Positions 46,466-56,780 of a stretch of DNA of 64,000 nt are shown here, piece by piece; the first letter of the stretch is position 1, and every line of letters begins with the position of its first letter. The DNA lies in NCBI RefSeq assembly GCF_024139115.2, contig NC_085141.1:379098995-379162994 (forward strand). The letters run 5' to 3'. The notes beneath the pieces are model-generated. The model made no database searches. It was given only the letters and a program-made list of their open reading frames with translations, and was not told the DNA's origin. The position numbers and the translations under genes are program-made. The stretch comes from Armigeres subalbatus. Taxonomy: Eukaryota; Arthropoda; Insecta; Diptera; Culicidae.

Positions 46466-48146
46466 CAGGCCTGTTCAACCTTTTCAAGCCACGGGCCAAT
46501 TTTCAGAATGAAAATTTGCTGGTGGGCCATATTTTTTTATACATTTTAAAAATAACCAAAGTATTTTTTTTTGTTTAGAATTGTTGGATTCTTTCCAATA
46601 CTCAACGCATATTGATTTCACAATCGGTGATCATACTTTGCAAGCAGATATTGAAGATCAACAATTACTTTTTACTGCTTTTATTCTTGACAAGAGTTGT
46701 TCACACAGATATGTGCTTCTGAAAAGAGAAAATATCTTACAAGAGATGTGTCTTTCTGAAATTAAGATTTGAGCTCGTTGTTGCATTGTACGTCAATTAT
46801 CTCCATTTGAAACATTTCAGGCACATTATTCACATCAGTAAACGGTGTTGTGGAACTGTGTTCTCAAAAATCAGCGAATAGATTTAAAAATTTCTGTCGA
46901 AAAGATTCAAGCATATTTAACAGATTTTCATGAACTGTTTTCTACTGGATTATAGAAATGTATCTGTTTGGACAATCAATTATGCCAAATTGCTTAAATT
47001 TTGTTTCAATATTTTGCTTGTTGAATAATAAAAGTCATTGATATGTTTGGTGACAAGTTCTATAAAGGTAAAGCCACTCACCCATTCAGGATCATGCAGC
47101 TTGGACGTTAGTTTTGCTTTATCTTGTAAAAATTGTGATTTCTTCTCGAAGAAAATAAATTCTTTCAAGCAGTTTACTATGGGTTAGCCAACGAGCTATA
47201 ACATAACAAATCTCTGTATTTTGTTTCCATTTCCGTCATCATAAATTGATGGTGGTTGAGTTTCCTCGCTTAATTAATGTTGATTTTTCTTAATAACGAG
47301 TGTCGCTATCGCTACATCACGAATATTGATCGTTTTTACACATCGATCTTTTCTGGAAAAATGAAAATGAAAAAATCAACTTGCGAAGAAGAATCACAAT
47401 TTAACTTTTGTGGCTTATTAACAATGAATCAACAAATAAACCAATTGCTTTAATTTTTAAGTGTCACAGCGCCCGTGTTTTTCTTGTCATTGCCGGAGCT
47501 TCCTCAGTTGTTTGGCCTCAAGTTTTCAAATAAGAGTTCAACCTCCTTTATAAAAGTCTTAACAGCTCTCCTCAGGTCTAAACCAGTAGTCGTTTCCTTC
47601 ATTGGAATCAAAGCTGCTAATTACTCTGTGATTTGAAGATGATCATCTAATGCCCCTTATGAAGACAGCTACATGTGTCTTGTGTTTCATATAAAGTATT
47701 TTCATCGATCACGAACAGGTAAAATCAGAAGCAGGTAGATTTTAAACGAAACGTAATATTTAAATCTTCTGTGAGAACTTTAACTCTTCATCGTAATTTA
47801 CGAGAAACTTATACTACTGAAGGAGCCTTTTCTTTAGAGCAGACGATATCGCCAACATCCGATATGCATTCCCTAACAAGTTCTCCGTCCTGGAAAGGTT
47901 TCATTCGTATTGCCAAAATCTCATTAACAACAAAACTGACCCGTGCTGGATTATTCGACTCCGTGCTAGCACAGATTTTTTTTAATAAGTAATAACTTAC
48001 AGTATTTATTAAAATGAAGAAGCTCCTCGAGCCAGATAGAAAAACTTCCGGGCCGGTTATGAAGTGTTTTTGTTACACGCCGCGGGCCACAAAAAATAGA
48101 GCCAAGGGCCGCATCCGGCCCGCGGGCCGTACGTTGGGCAGCCCTG
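46466..48146 (-). mobile_element. Nested hAT-type element 2 with transposase remnants
   Basis: The ends CAGGCCTGTTCAACC and, on the other strand, CAGGGCTGCCCAACG are of the common hAT type. The perfect 8-base duplication ATATAAAG lies at 46458-46465 and 48147-48154. Minus-strand fragments resemble a GTF2IRD2-like hAT transposase. At 1681 bp it is shorter than an autonomous element. Confidence 0.9.
46580..47995 (-). pseudogene. hAT transposase remnant (GTF2IRD2-like type)
   Basis: Three collinear minus-strand pieces are recognised. Near 47992-47812: NPARVSFVVNEILAIRMKPF, then LVRECISDV, ending at a stop at 47809-47811. Near 47168-46980: FFEKKSQFLQDKAKL and LHDPEWVSGFTFIELVTKHI. Near 46720-46640: the C-terminal dimerisation-like TYLCEQLLSRIKAVKS, with stops after it. 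The order and motifs match domesticated and active hAT transposases of the GTF2IRD2/ZMYM type. It is non-functional. Confidence 0.7.
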
Positions 48147-48371
48147 ATATAAAGTATGGATTAGTTTAAATTCGTTTCGAAATTCCGCGGAATTCCGTTA
48201 AATTTCGTTAGAAGCTAGTTTTTTCTAGCGAAATTTTTGTAATTTTACGAAACGAAACGAAATCAAGAAATCAGATTTCGCCATGCTCAAATTCCGCGAA
48301 ATTCCGCGGAATTTCGTTTCGAACCACCTGAAACGAAACTTTTCGAAATACCGCATATGCTTAGGATAGTA

Positions 48372-49355
48372 CTACTAACACTTCTAATGTCAACTATTGA
48401 TTAAATGTTACTTCTTCAATAAACTGAAAGTTGAGGCATACATGAGTTCTGGAAAAAAATTCATTGGTTCCTCTTAGGAATTACTTACTTTTCAAACTAA
48501 ATCGCCTCTGCTGGAACAGCAGAATTTTAAGGAAAGGAAGGAGATCAGGCGGTTCGTAGGAGTTATCAGTACATCCAACCGGCGAGTGCAACTTTTCAAT
48601 TCAATCTGAAATGATTTTCTACTTCGTGGCTCAGCCAATGCGTTCTATTATAGGGAGCACAAGTTTCTTCTAGCAAATCTCTATAGATAAACACTTAAAA
48701 CTTTATATCCCAACCAGATACACAAATTGGATAAAGAGCAGCTGTTTTAAAATCCTAAGCGAATTGATTCAAAACAGGAAATTGGCGATACTTCATAAGG
48801 ATTATTACTGCTTACTTACTTCTACATCGTGTTCTGAAATCTGTTCTCTATAACTTCCCGTAGGGAATGTCGAAGTTGGGCGGATTTAACTCACTTTTGG
48901 ATAGACCCTATCTATGAGTGTCAAAATTAAGAAATAAACTTTAAAAAATTCAAAGGTGTATCCCAATCAGGTTGTACGCTAATGTAACGTAGTCACATAT
49001 TATTCTGCTACCGAAGGAAATTTATAAACTCCGCCAAGCGAATATGTTTTGCACTTTGAAGAAAACTCATCTCGGTCTAACCTTATCTTGATTCAAATGA
49101 TGCTTTTGAAAAGAAGCGATTTATTTTTAATAATACGCCCCTAATCACTAACAACAACGAAACCAAAATCAGAATCATGAGAGAAAATTTAACTTCACTG
49201 CTACTGACACCAATATAAGACACTCGATGATTTGCTGCTGAAACGCTATAGACGGCAACCATGCAAATACATTTTTCCAGAGTTTTCCTCCGAAGAGCAC
49301 TTCAGCTACTGACGGCAATTTTCTGTCGGTTACGCGATTTTCATCAAGTCAGGCC
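48372..49355. other. Unassigned sequence
   Basis: No gene or transposon end is recognised. Confidence 0.4.
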
Positions 49356-49359
49356 TTAA

Positions 49360-49580
49360 GGTCACTCCTGACGGAATCCAAGATTAAAAGTGCTCGCGTT
49401 TTCGGGGGCACACCACTCTATACGGAAGCAACGCACAACTGTCATTTTTATTATTTCACGCATGCTGCGACGCAGCAAAGCTGGATCAACAAAAATGACA
49501 GTTGTGCGCTGCCTCTGAATCGAGTGGTGTGCCCCCGAAAACGCGAGCACTTTTAATCTTGGATTCCGTCAGGAGTGACC
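49360..49580. mobile_element. TTAA-flanked foldback MITE
   Basis: The left arm begins GGTCACTCCTGACGGAATCC and the right arm ends GGATTCCGTCAGGAGTGACC, with arms of about 65 bases nearly perfect (including TGCTCGCGTTTTCGGGGGCA). TTAA lies at 49356-49359 and 49581-49584, as after piggyBac-type insertion. No coding capacity. A second inner inverted pair, ACAACTGTCATTTTT and AAAAATGACAGTTGT, is also present. Confidence 0.9.
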
Positions 49581-49620
49581 TTAAGGTCTACACGCATAAC
49601 CAGAGATCTATCGATCAGTT

Positions 49621-49975
49621 TTAAATGTGGAACATGCCTTTTGTGGCACATAGGACAGAATGCGTTCATAACATATTGATGACAAAGAAAATCAGTTGTG
49701 AACATATTCTATTCATTGCTCCACAAAGGGCATGTACCATATTCATAATGATTCGAATGATCTTTAGGTACGCCAGTAGAGCTCAAGGCCTTACTTCAGA
49801 GATTTCTCGGATGACTAAGAACTTCTGTCTGTTGTGAACACTTTTTCTTCTATGTTCCATAAAGGGCATGTATCATATTCCAGACAGTCCGCATAGTCTT
49901 AGGTTATGCAAGTAGACCTTAACGTTTTATTCCATGAAATTCTTGGATAACTGGAGCAGTAGATCATATTATTTT
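49621..49975. repeat. Diverged tandem duplication, ~140-bp period
   Basis: Two to three related stretches share TTGTGAACA, then a CCACAAAGGGCATGTACCATATTC or CCATAAAGGGCATGTATCATATTC box, then AGGTACGC/AGGTTATGC and TCTCGGATGACT/TCTTGGATAACT. The spacing of the boxes is about 140 bases. Confidence 0.7.
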
Positions 49976-49990
49976 ATTATTTATTCAGAC

Positions 49991-50090
49991 CAGTGGCGTA
50001 GCTTCGGGGGTGGTTTTGGACAGAACCCCCCCCCCCCATAGACAAAATTTTTAGATGAATTTTTTTTTCGAAAAAAAAACGTTCGGAAAC
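49991..50090. mobile_element. Truncated CAGTGGCGTAGC MITE
   Basis: The left end and interior match the MITE at 32881-33015. The right inverted end is missing, and the sequence passes directly into an RTE fragment at about 50091. Confidence 0.85.
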
Positions 50091-50270
50091 CACTATGCAT
50101 CTCCGAATTTCTTTGCTGGTATTATTTCCGGCAGTCACCAGTGAGCCCAAGTACACAAATTCTTCTACCACCTCGATTTCGTCACCACCGATGCAAACTC
50201 GCGGTGGGTGGCTCACATTGTCTTCTTTTGAATTAAGGAAAATGCCATTTTTATCAATGAAAACCACCAT
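50091..50270 (-). pseudogene. RTE-clade LINE fragment, RT C-terminal part
   Basis: The minus frame reads GDEIEVVEEFVYLGSLVTAG and NTSKEIRRCI, a well-known RTE block just after the RT palm. It starts inside the left arm of the large inverted repeat and is cut by the truncated MITE. It is not contiguous with the RTE copy at 24.7-27.1 kb. Confidence 0.8.
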
Positions 50271-50398
50271 TTCAGCCAGTTTTCATCAGCGCATACTGAA
50301 GAACAGCATATCTGCGACTGACTACCGATAACAGATATCTAATTGTCCATTTTATTGCACAGAAATTTGATTTTTAAAAAGCACCCGAAAAAAAATGA

Positions 50399-51150
50399 AG
50401 TGGGGGTAGCACGCCCATAGGGGTTAAAACGCGCCACCCCTGAATAAGGTTAAATATCCCCTTTTTGATTATTTTCAATAGTCTATACGATAAAGCAATG
50501 AAAAATATTGCCATTGGATACATATATTTCAAGACAAAATTTTCAAAACGACTTATCTGCTTTTGTAAACAAAGAATCAAACGACGATTTGACGAATCTG
50601 ATAGTTCTCACACGCGAACCAACACCATCAACAGGTAGCGGAAACCTTCACCTACCTATTGATGGTGTTAGTTTGCGTGGCAGAGCTATCAGATTCGTTG
50701 AATCTTCGTTTGAATCTTTGTTTACAAAAGCAGATAAGTCGTTTTGAAAATTTTGTCTTGATTTCATGATTTTTCTCTAGTTATACATGAAAAACTCGAA
50801 AAAACGATTTTGCGTGTTTTGATGCAATTCTAGCTCGGTGGAATTTAGTCTTTCTGTCGCTGTTATACATTGATAAATTAATAATTGAGCCATGAGCCAT
50901 GCTGCTTACTCGTGTTCTTTATGTTCCACACGAAATCGTCGTCAAAAATGGTTTTAAAACGATTTTATGGGCCTTCAAACTTCTGAGGTCGGTGTGGGGC
51001 ATTACGCCCATGCTCATTTCGTATGACCGAAACAGCTGAAACATTCGGTTAATTGCCTTAATGTAGGCAATTAAAATGAAAATCAGTACGATAAGCACAT
51101 GCGCGTTTTAACCCATCCACTGGCGCATCTCACCCCGCATGGTTTCAAAA
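50399..51150. mobile_element. DNA element copy 1 (AGTGGGGGTAGC type), with MITE
   Basis: It is nearly identical to 53724-54248 apart from the foldback MITE at 50530-50760. Subterminal inverted words GGGTTAAAACGCGC and GCGCGTTTTAACCC lie near the ends, and the ends themselves are imperfect inverted repeats (GGGGGTAGCACGCCC against GCGGGGTGAGATGCGCC). No transposase frame. Confidence 0.75.
50530..50760. mobile_element. Foldback MITE, copy B
   Basis: The ends CAAGACAAAATTTTCAAAAC and GTTTTGAAAATTTTGTCTTG are exact inverted repeats. ATTT flanks it on both sides (50526-50529 and 50761-50764). The uninterrupted target sequence is present in the sister element near 53850, which confirms the insertion. 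Related to copy A at 45401-45630. Confidence 0.95.
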
Positions 51151-51304
51151 TCATTTTTTTTCGGGTGCTTTTTAAAAATCAAATTTCTGTGCAATAAAAT
51201 GGACAATTAGATATCTGTTATCGGTAGTCAGTCGCAGATATGCTGTTCTTCAGTATGCGCTGATGAAAACTGGCTGAAATGGTGGTTTTCATTGATAAAA
51301 TGTT

Positions 51305-51509
51305 GGGGTCGAATACAAGACACGACTGCTCGACGTAAAGTACGTTTAACCAAATAGTACACTGAACCCATTATTCCGCTCTATATAAAAGAGAAGGAAC
51401 TATCTTACTGACATTACTACCCAGCTTTAATAGCATCTCCCACTCTGTGAGGGAGTAGGGACCCCAATGTCCAGCAGCTAGAGCATCTCATTCATACACT
51501 CCAGTTCAA
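51305..51509 (+). other. Possible solo LTR or promoter-like stretch
   Basis: The stretch begins TGTTGGGGTCGAATAC and ends near TTCAACA, with TATATAAAAG at about 51382. The TG...CA ends and TATA box suggest a small copia-type LTR, but no target duplication or partner LTR is seen. Confidence 0.3.
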
Positions 51510-51659
51510 CAATTCTAGACCAACATTTGAAAAGGGCGTAACAGCCAAAATTAATTCCTTCTGATTCTTCGTCTACATATAAAGCTATATATGAGGACAA
51601 AAAATCAGAAGGAATAAATTTTGGTTGTTACGCCCTTTTCAAATGTTGGTCTAGAATTG
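51510..51659. mobile_element. 150-bp foldback MITE
   Basis: The arms CAATTCTAGACCAACATTTG... and ...CAAATGTTGGTCTAGAATTG are about 58 bases long with about two mismatches. They include AAAAGGGCGTAAC and GTTACGCCCTTTT. No coding region. Confidence 0.9.
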
Positions 51660-53723
51660 ATAATACCCCGGTGTTGAACTTAATCTAGAATTAAAAAAAA
51701 ACACCTAAATAAAGAATTAAAAAAAAAAAAATTGATGATACCCTAAAAGTAGGCTATTACCAAGGATTGGAACGCGCTGCATAGGGGATGCATGATGCAT
51801 GAAAGAATTAGATTTTTCAATAGTTTAGCGTTGATACTCATAAGTTTCAATACTACTGGAAAATTGGTGTAGAGTTTGCGAATCGATTAATTTATAAATC
51901 CTCTAAATCCATCGAAAGATAAAGGACCTATTAATGTTACAAATCTTACATGATTTCGTGACGGTCCTCAATTTTGAAATTTTCATTTTACACCCTGTAT
52001 CCGAGTCTTCCCCTTAGACGTAGTTTACGTCAAAATGGCATTTTCCTTAACGTAGGCGTCCTACCCCCAGTTCCCCTATTGGTGAAAATAACCGAATGCT
52101 GCAGATAGAATATCCGATGCTTGCGATTAGGTTGCTGAGAATTTTTGTAAAAACATTTTAATCCACTCAGCGGTTAAGTTTCATTCGCAAATTACATAAC
52201 GCTAAACTTGACTATTGTCAACCCACACCAAGCCTCTAGTAATGCTTCATGTATGGTAGGGTTTTGAAATTTATAAAGTCCTTAACGCTCAGACATGTAC
52301 CCTCCCACAACTTAAAACGTCATGTAGTTTGTGAATCATGATGCTTTTCTCGAATCACGATATAATCGCTTTCATTCGCTATTCGCAGAACATACCAAAA
52401 ATAATTGCCTACCTTACGGCTTCCAAACACGATTCAAGCGTCAACCTTTCGTGGTTCGATACACAATTTCCTTCATAATTTCGCAAATAAATTATTCAAT
52501 TAGTGTATGAATATTTAATTTTATCATCTTTCGCACGAATCCCACAAATATTGTCTCATTTAATAATGGAAAGATACAATGGATCGTATGTTTCATTAGA
52601 TAAACTTTCAACATCATTTCATGTGAATAATTTCAAGTCAAATTACTTGACAAATACCTTCATCATAATTTAGATCTATTATTGCTTGCAAAAAGTATTT
52701 TGATCTGTAAAATGATACCAAAAAAGTATTCTTTCAACTCGGGAAGTTGAAACACGTGAGAGTTTTGAGAGGATTCACAACAGCTGATCGATATAGAGAG
52801 GAGTGGAATCAAACGCACGTTCCAATCATGAAACTTCAATGCAGGCAGAGTTTAAAACAAGCATCCAATAATTGTATTTAATGATATATTTATGAATAAT
52901 TGTTTAATAATATCAGGTAGTTGGCACAGTTATAACTGTTTATGCACAGTACAAAGCAAGGAATTGCCTACAATAAGTTTTATAATTGGCTTTCTTCAGT
53001 AGTGCGTTTTGCATCATGCCCACCTGAAGCATTGTTTACGTTTTGGAAAAAAGTTTCTTTGAGAGTATCGCGAGAGCGAGAGCAACACAACTGCCATGGT
53101 TTCAACTAGCAGTAAATCTCAAAATTATGCGGCAGCCAATAATATTAACGTATGCAATTTGTTTGAAGGCACAACTTGAGGGCTATAACATGTAGCCTTT
53201 TTTGCAATTGCAGTTTTTAATACAGTTTTCATTTTTCTAAACTTAATCACTTGCAAATATGGTAAATACTTGGGAAATAAATGTTTTATATAATAGTATT
53301 TTCATAACATGTCCCTGGTAAGCGTGATATTGGGGGAATCTAAAACGCACTCTCCCAATCAGTGTGGTAGTATTTTACATGCAACCAATTAGAATTCACG
53401 CTCAATAAGATGATTTGATTTTTTCTATTTGTTTGCATGCTGCCTTTATTCAACACAAGCAAAATGACTGGTACTATGAACAGCAACACATCTTTATCTT
53501 TCGTATGTTCGAAATCAACAATCACTCGTCCCAAGTGGGCTGAAAAATTATCCACCTGATAGGGACAAGGATGCCGACATTTTGTCCATTTCTCTCGAGA
53601 CTTTCGCTGGTTTAAATGAGATATTGCGGACATTCATCGTCGTTTTTTGCTATTTGGCGTCAAAACCAAGTATAAGCAAGCCAGCTGGTGGAATAATTCT
53701 GGTTGGAAATGCAATATAGGGGA
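51660..53723. other. Unassigned AT-rich sequence
   Basis: No domain-bearing frame is recognised. About 51949-52010 is the dispersed repeat shared with 38090-38165. The rest may be single-copy. Confidence 0.4.
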
Positions 53724-54248
53724 AGTGGGGGTAGCACGCCCATAGGGGTTAAAACGCGCCACCCCTGAATAAGGTTAAATATCCCCATTTTGATTATTTT
53801 CAATAGTCTATACGATAAAGCAATGAAAATATTGCCATTGGATACATATATTTCATGATTTTTCTCTAGTTATACATGAAAAACTCGAAAAAACGATTTT
53901 TGCGTGTTTTGATGCAATTCTAGCTCGGTGGAATTTAGTCTTTCTGTCGCTGTTATACATTGATAAATTAATAATTGAGCCATGAGCCATGCTGCTTACT
54001 CGTGTTCTTTATGTTCCACACGAAATCGTCGTCAAAAATGGTTTTAAAACGATTTTATAGGCCTTCAAACTTCTGAGGTCGGTGTGGGGCATTACGCCCA
54101 TGCTCATTTCGTATGACCGAAACAGCTGAAACATTCGGTTAATTGCCTTAATGTAGGCAATTAAAATGAAAATCAGTACGATAAGCACATGCGCGTTTTA
54201 ACCCATCCACTGGCGCATCTCACCCCGCATGGTTTCAAAATCATTTTT
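53724..54248. mobile_element. DNA element copy 2 (AGTGGGGGTAGC type)
   Basis: The same sequence as 50399-51150 without the MITE. It gives the empty site for that MITE. Subterminal inverted words GGGTTAAAACGCGC (near 53738) and GCGCGTTTTAACCC (near 54191) are present. No flanking 150-bp arms. Confidence 0.8.
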
Positions 54249-54500
54249 GCCTTTCTCGTACAACAAAGTTGTACCAGAAGGCTATAATTTCACTCCAAAA
54301 GCCAAATTTTGATAGAAGGCTCGGAGACCCATAGTGTTATATACCAATCGACTCAGCTCGAAAAACTGAGCACATGTCTGACTGTGTGTGTGTGTGTGTG
54401 TGTGTGTGTAGCCCCGGGAATTTTGACGTAGGACTACGTCTGTGTTTTCTATATTGGGGTACACTTTACGATGGCGAAAATCTGGGACCGTCACGAAAAT
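54249..54500. repeat. Dispersed repeat with TG microsatellite
   Basis: It starts GCCTTTCTCGTACAACAAAG and contains CTCGGAGACCCATAGTG, a repeat type I associate with mosquito genomes. A (TG)n tract of about 13 units lies at 54383-54409. Family name uncertain. Confidence 0.7.
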
Positions 54501-55062
54501 ATGATAGACTTTAAACTTTAATATCTAAGCCGTTTCTCAATGGATTTTCAATTTTTTTGGATGGATTTTCGATCAAGGATGAGTCAACACTTCTTTGTAT
54601 TTAGCTGAAAATACTGATTTTTAACTATTTATTATCGATAATTGATTAAAAGTTTGGAAATAGGTAAACAGACCAATCACTTACATGCATCACTAGCACA
54701 GACATCAAAAATCAATCACTTGCGGGTTTGGATCTAATCCTCAGTTTGAACAAGATTTTACGCAGAGCAGACGCATCAAAGCGATCGTAGCGGAGCAGCA
54801 TCACGGAGGCGCTAAAAGAAAATCCATCGCATTGGTGGTGGTCCTCGATGTGTTGCTGCAGATTATTCAACCTCAACGAACCAGAATTTCATATGAAGAA
54901 AAGGTTGACCATAAAAATAGCACTGTGGCGATTCCGCACCGCCAGTGCCGATGCTGAATATTTATTACAAATTGTGGTGTCAGTTGGAAAGGAACATTGG
55001 GAAAAGAAAATTGATTCTTCTCAGGACCAACATTTTATGAAAAGAAAGAGTTAATTGCGAAA

Positions 55063-55164
55063 ATGGAATGTTTCGGTGGCATCGGGTTTGGCGTGGTAGC
55101 TTGGTTGCTGTTAGTGATCCCATCCATTGAAATTTTCTACATCATCTCCCTCCGACGCGATTGA
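55063..55164 (+). other. Short hydrophobic frame in the array, copy 1
   Basis: ATG in the context GCGAAAATGG opens 33 codons starting MECFGGIGFGVVAWLLLVIP, which could form one membrane segment. It is truncated relative to copies 2-4 by loss of about 20 bases before GATTGA. Expression is unproven, and other frames of the same DNA are also open. Confidence 0.3.
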
Positions 55165-55247
55165 GTTTTGAACTTTGCAGAAAGTTTATTTCGGATCAAC
55201 TTTCTTTTGTATAAAATCCATGAAGACGCCACCTTTGTGAAAACTAT

Positions 55248-55448
55248 CTACCTACAGCAACTACCCATTAGTGAACGTCGCTTGGACAGACAGATGTCAA
55301 GAGATAATGTTTGGTAATATGAAGAAACTTCATCTTGAGTCAAATTTCTGTTGTCATTCCTCGCAACAATACGCATCTTAGATAAACAACATCTCATAAC
55401 CAAATTCAGAATCTTTCGAGAAAGTTTCATTGGATTTTTAGAATTCAT
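55248..55448 (-). other. Short basic leftward frame in long unit, copy 1
   Basis: It reads 66 residues starting MNSKNPMKLSRKILNLVMRC with Lys/Arg-rich ends, leftward from the palindrome at 55470-55686. The second long unit carries the same frame at 56781-56963. No known domain. Confidence 0.3.
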
Positions 55449-55469
55449 AATTCTCCTAACGGTCTGTTG

Positions 55470-55686
55470 TCTGTGGAAACCCGATCGAAATGGCTCGCGC
55501 GCGCGGAAAAGCGGCTTTCTTATATCTAATGGAGTAATCCCATTAGCCCCGCCCCTTCATTAATCGTTATGAGTGCACATTATATTTACACCATATCAGC
55601 TCACAAAGGGCTTACGGGTTTAATTTATTAAATACAAGAAAGCTGCTGTTCGAGCGCGCGAGCCATTTTGATCGGAATTGCACAGA
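55470..55686. repeat. Unit palindrome a
   Basis: Arms of about 55 bases flank a ~100-base centre. The left arm holds GATCGAAATGGCTCGCGCGC and the right arm GCGCGCGAGCCATTTTGATC. TTAGCCCCGCCCCTTC is on the left of the centre. In this copy the right-hand GC box is lost (CACAAAGGGCTTACGG). Confidence 0.85.
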
Positions 55687-55782
55687 AAGCGGTTCGATAT
55701 TCGATGCAGCGAAGCGGACACAGCAACACGAAATGGGTGGCAGTGTTGCAATGCTGCAAATTTGCACAAGCGATTGGATGAA

Positions 55783-55992
55783 GTTAGTTATTGGAATGGG
55801 AATTGTTAAAAGAAAATTGGTTCTTCTCAGGACCAACATTTTACGAAAAGGAAGAGTTAATTGCGAAAATGGACTGTTTCGGTGGCAGTTAGTTATTGGA
55901 ATGGGAATTGGAAAAAGAAAATTGGTTCTTCTCAGGACCAACATTTTACGAAAAGGAAGAGTTAATTGCGAAAATGGACTGTTTCGGTGGCA
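55783..55992 (+). repeat. 105-bp tandem duplication inside a unit
   Basis: Two adjacent copies begin GTTAGTTATTGGAATGGGAA (55783 and 55888) and end GGTGGCA. The length is a multiple of three. Other units carry one copy. Confidence 0.9.
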
Positions 55993-56096
55993 TTGGGTTT
56001 GGCGTGGTAGCTTGGTTGCTGTTAGTGATCCCATTCAATAAAATTCACTACATCATCTCCCTTCGACGCGCTATCAAATTCGTTATTTACGATTGA
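55974..56096 (+). other. Short hydrophobic frame in the array, copy 2
   Basis: Forty codons beginning MDCFGGIGFGVVAWLLLVIP, then a basic end (SLRRAIKF). The same length is seen in copies 3 and 4. No known family; translation not shown. Confidence 0.3.
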
Positions 56097-56174
56097 TCTC
56101 ATAACCATATTCAGAATCTTACGAGAAAATTTAATAGGATTCTTAGAATTTGTCATTCTCCGAACGGTCCGTTG

Positions 56175-56409
56175 TCTGCGGAATCTCGATCGAAATGGCT
56201 CGCGCGCGCCGGAAAAGCAGCTTTCTTATATCTAATGAAGTAATCCCATTAGCCCCGCCCCTTCATTATTCGTTATGAGTGCACATTATATTTACACCAT
56301 AACAGCTCACAAAGGGGCGGGGCTTACGGGTTTAGTTTATTAAATATAAGAAAGCTGCTGTTCGGCGCGCGCGAGCCATCTTGATCGAGATTCCACAGAA
56401 GGCGGTTTG
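56175..56409. repeat. Unit palindrome b with mirrored GC boxes
   Basis: The best-preserved palindrome. Arms run from TCTGCGGAATCTCGATCGAA on the left to GATCGAGATTCCACAGA on the right. Nested inside are CAGCTTTCTTATAT and ATATAAGAAAGCTG, then TAGCCCCGCCCCTT and AAAGGGGCGGGGCTTA. The GC boxes face each other around an AT-rich centre. Confidence 0.9.
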
Positions 56410-56583
56410 ACATTCGATGCAGCGAAGCGGACACAGCAGCACGAAGTGGGTGGCAGTGTGGCAATGCTGCAAATTTACACGATTAGATTGGATGCAGTTA
56501 GTTATTGGAATGGGAATTGGGAAAATGAAAATTGGTTCTCCTCAGGGCCAACATTTTACAAAAAGAAAGAGTTAATTGCGAAA

Positions 56584-56706
56584 ATGGACTGTTTCGGTGG
56601 CATCGGGTTTGGCGTGGTAGCTTGGTTGCTGTTAGTGATCCCATCCATTAAAATTCACTACATCATATCCCTCCGACGCGCTATCAAATTCGCTATTTAC
56701 GATTGA
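56584..56706 (+). other. Short hydrophobic frame in the array, copy 3
   Basis: Forty codons, identical in length and start to copy 2, with changes in the VIPSIKIHYI part. The stop codon TGA is shared with the start of the long-form block. Confidence 0.3.
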
Positions 56707-56780
56707 GTTTTGAACTTTGAAGAAAGTTTCAACTTTCTTTTGTATAAAATCCATGAAGAAGCCACCTTTGTGAAAACTAT

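Larger units (their letters stand above)
44070..48363. mobile_element. Outer hAT-type element with two nested hAT elements
   Basis: The ends TAGGGGTATGCGATA and, on the minus strand, TAAGCATATGCGGTA match at 11 of 15 positions. They are flanked by a perfect 8-base duplication GGATAGTA (44062-44069 and 48364-48371). ACGAA-type repeats and AATTCCGCGGAATTCCG words lie near both ends. Removing the two nested elements leaves about 0.9 kb without a transposase, so it is non-autonomous. Confidence 0.85.
50249..51300. repeat. Perfect 150-bp inverted repeat enclosing ~750 bp
   Basis: The left arm 50249-50398 and right arm 51151-51300 are exact reverse complements through 150 bases as read. The left arm overlaps the RTE fragment. 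The enclosed 50399-51150 is a copy of the element at 53724-54248, which lacks such arms. Confidence 0.95.

Noticed and set aside
53340..53633. 97-codon frame on minus
   Set aside because: No recognisable domain, AT-rich codon use, no neighbours or splice signals supporting it.
55612..56034. 140-codon minus-strand frame in the tandem array
   Set aside because: It is antisense to two other open frames and contains the 105-bp duplication; with several frames open at once none is favoured.
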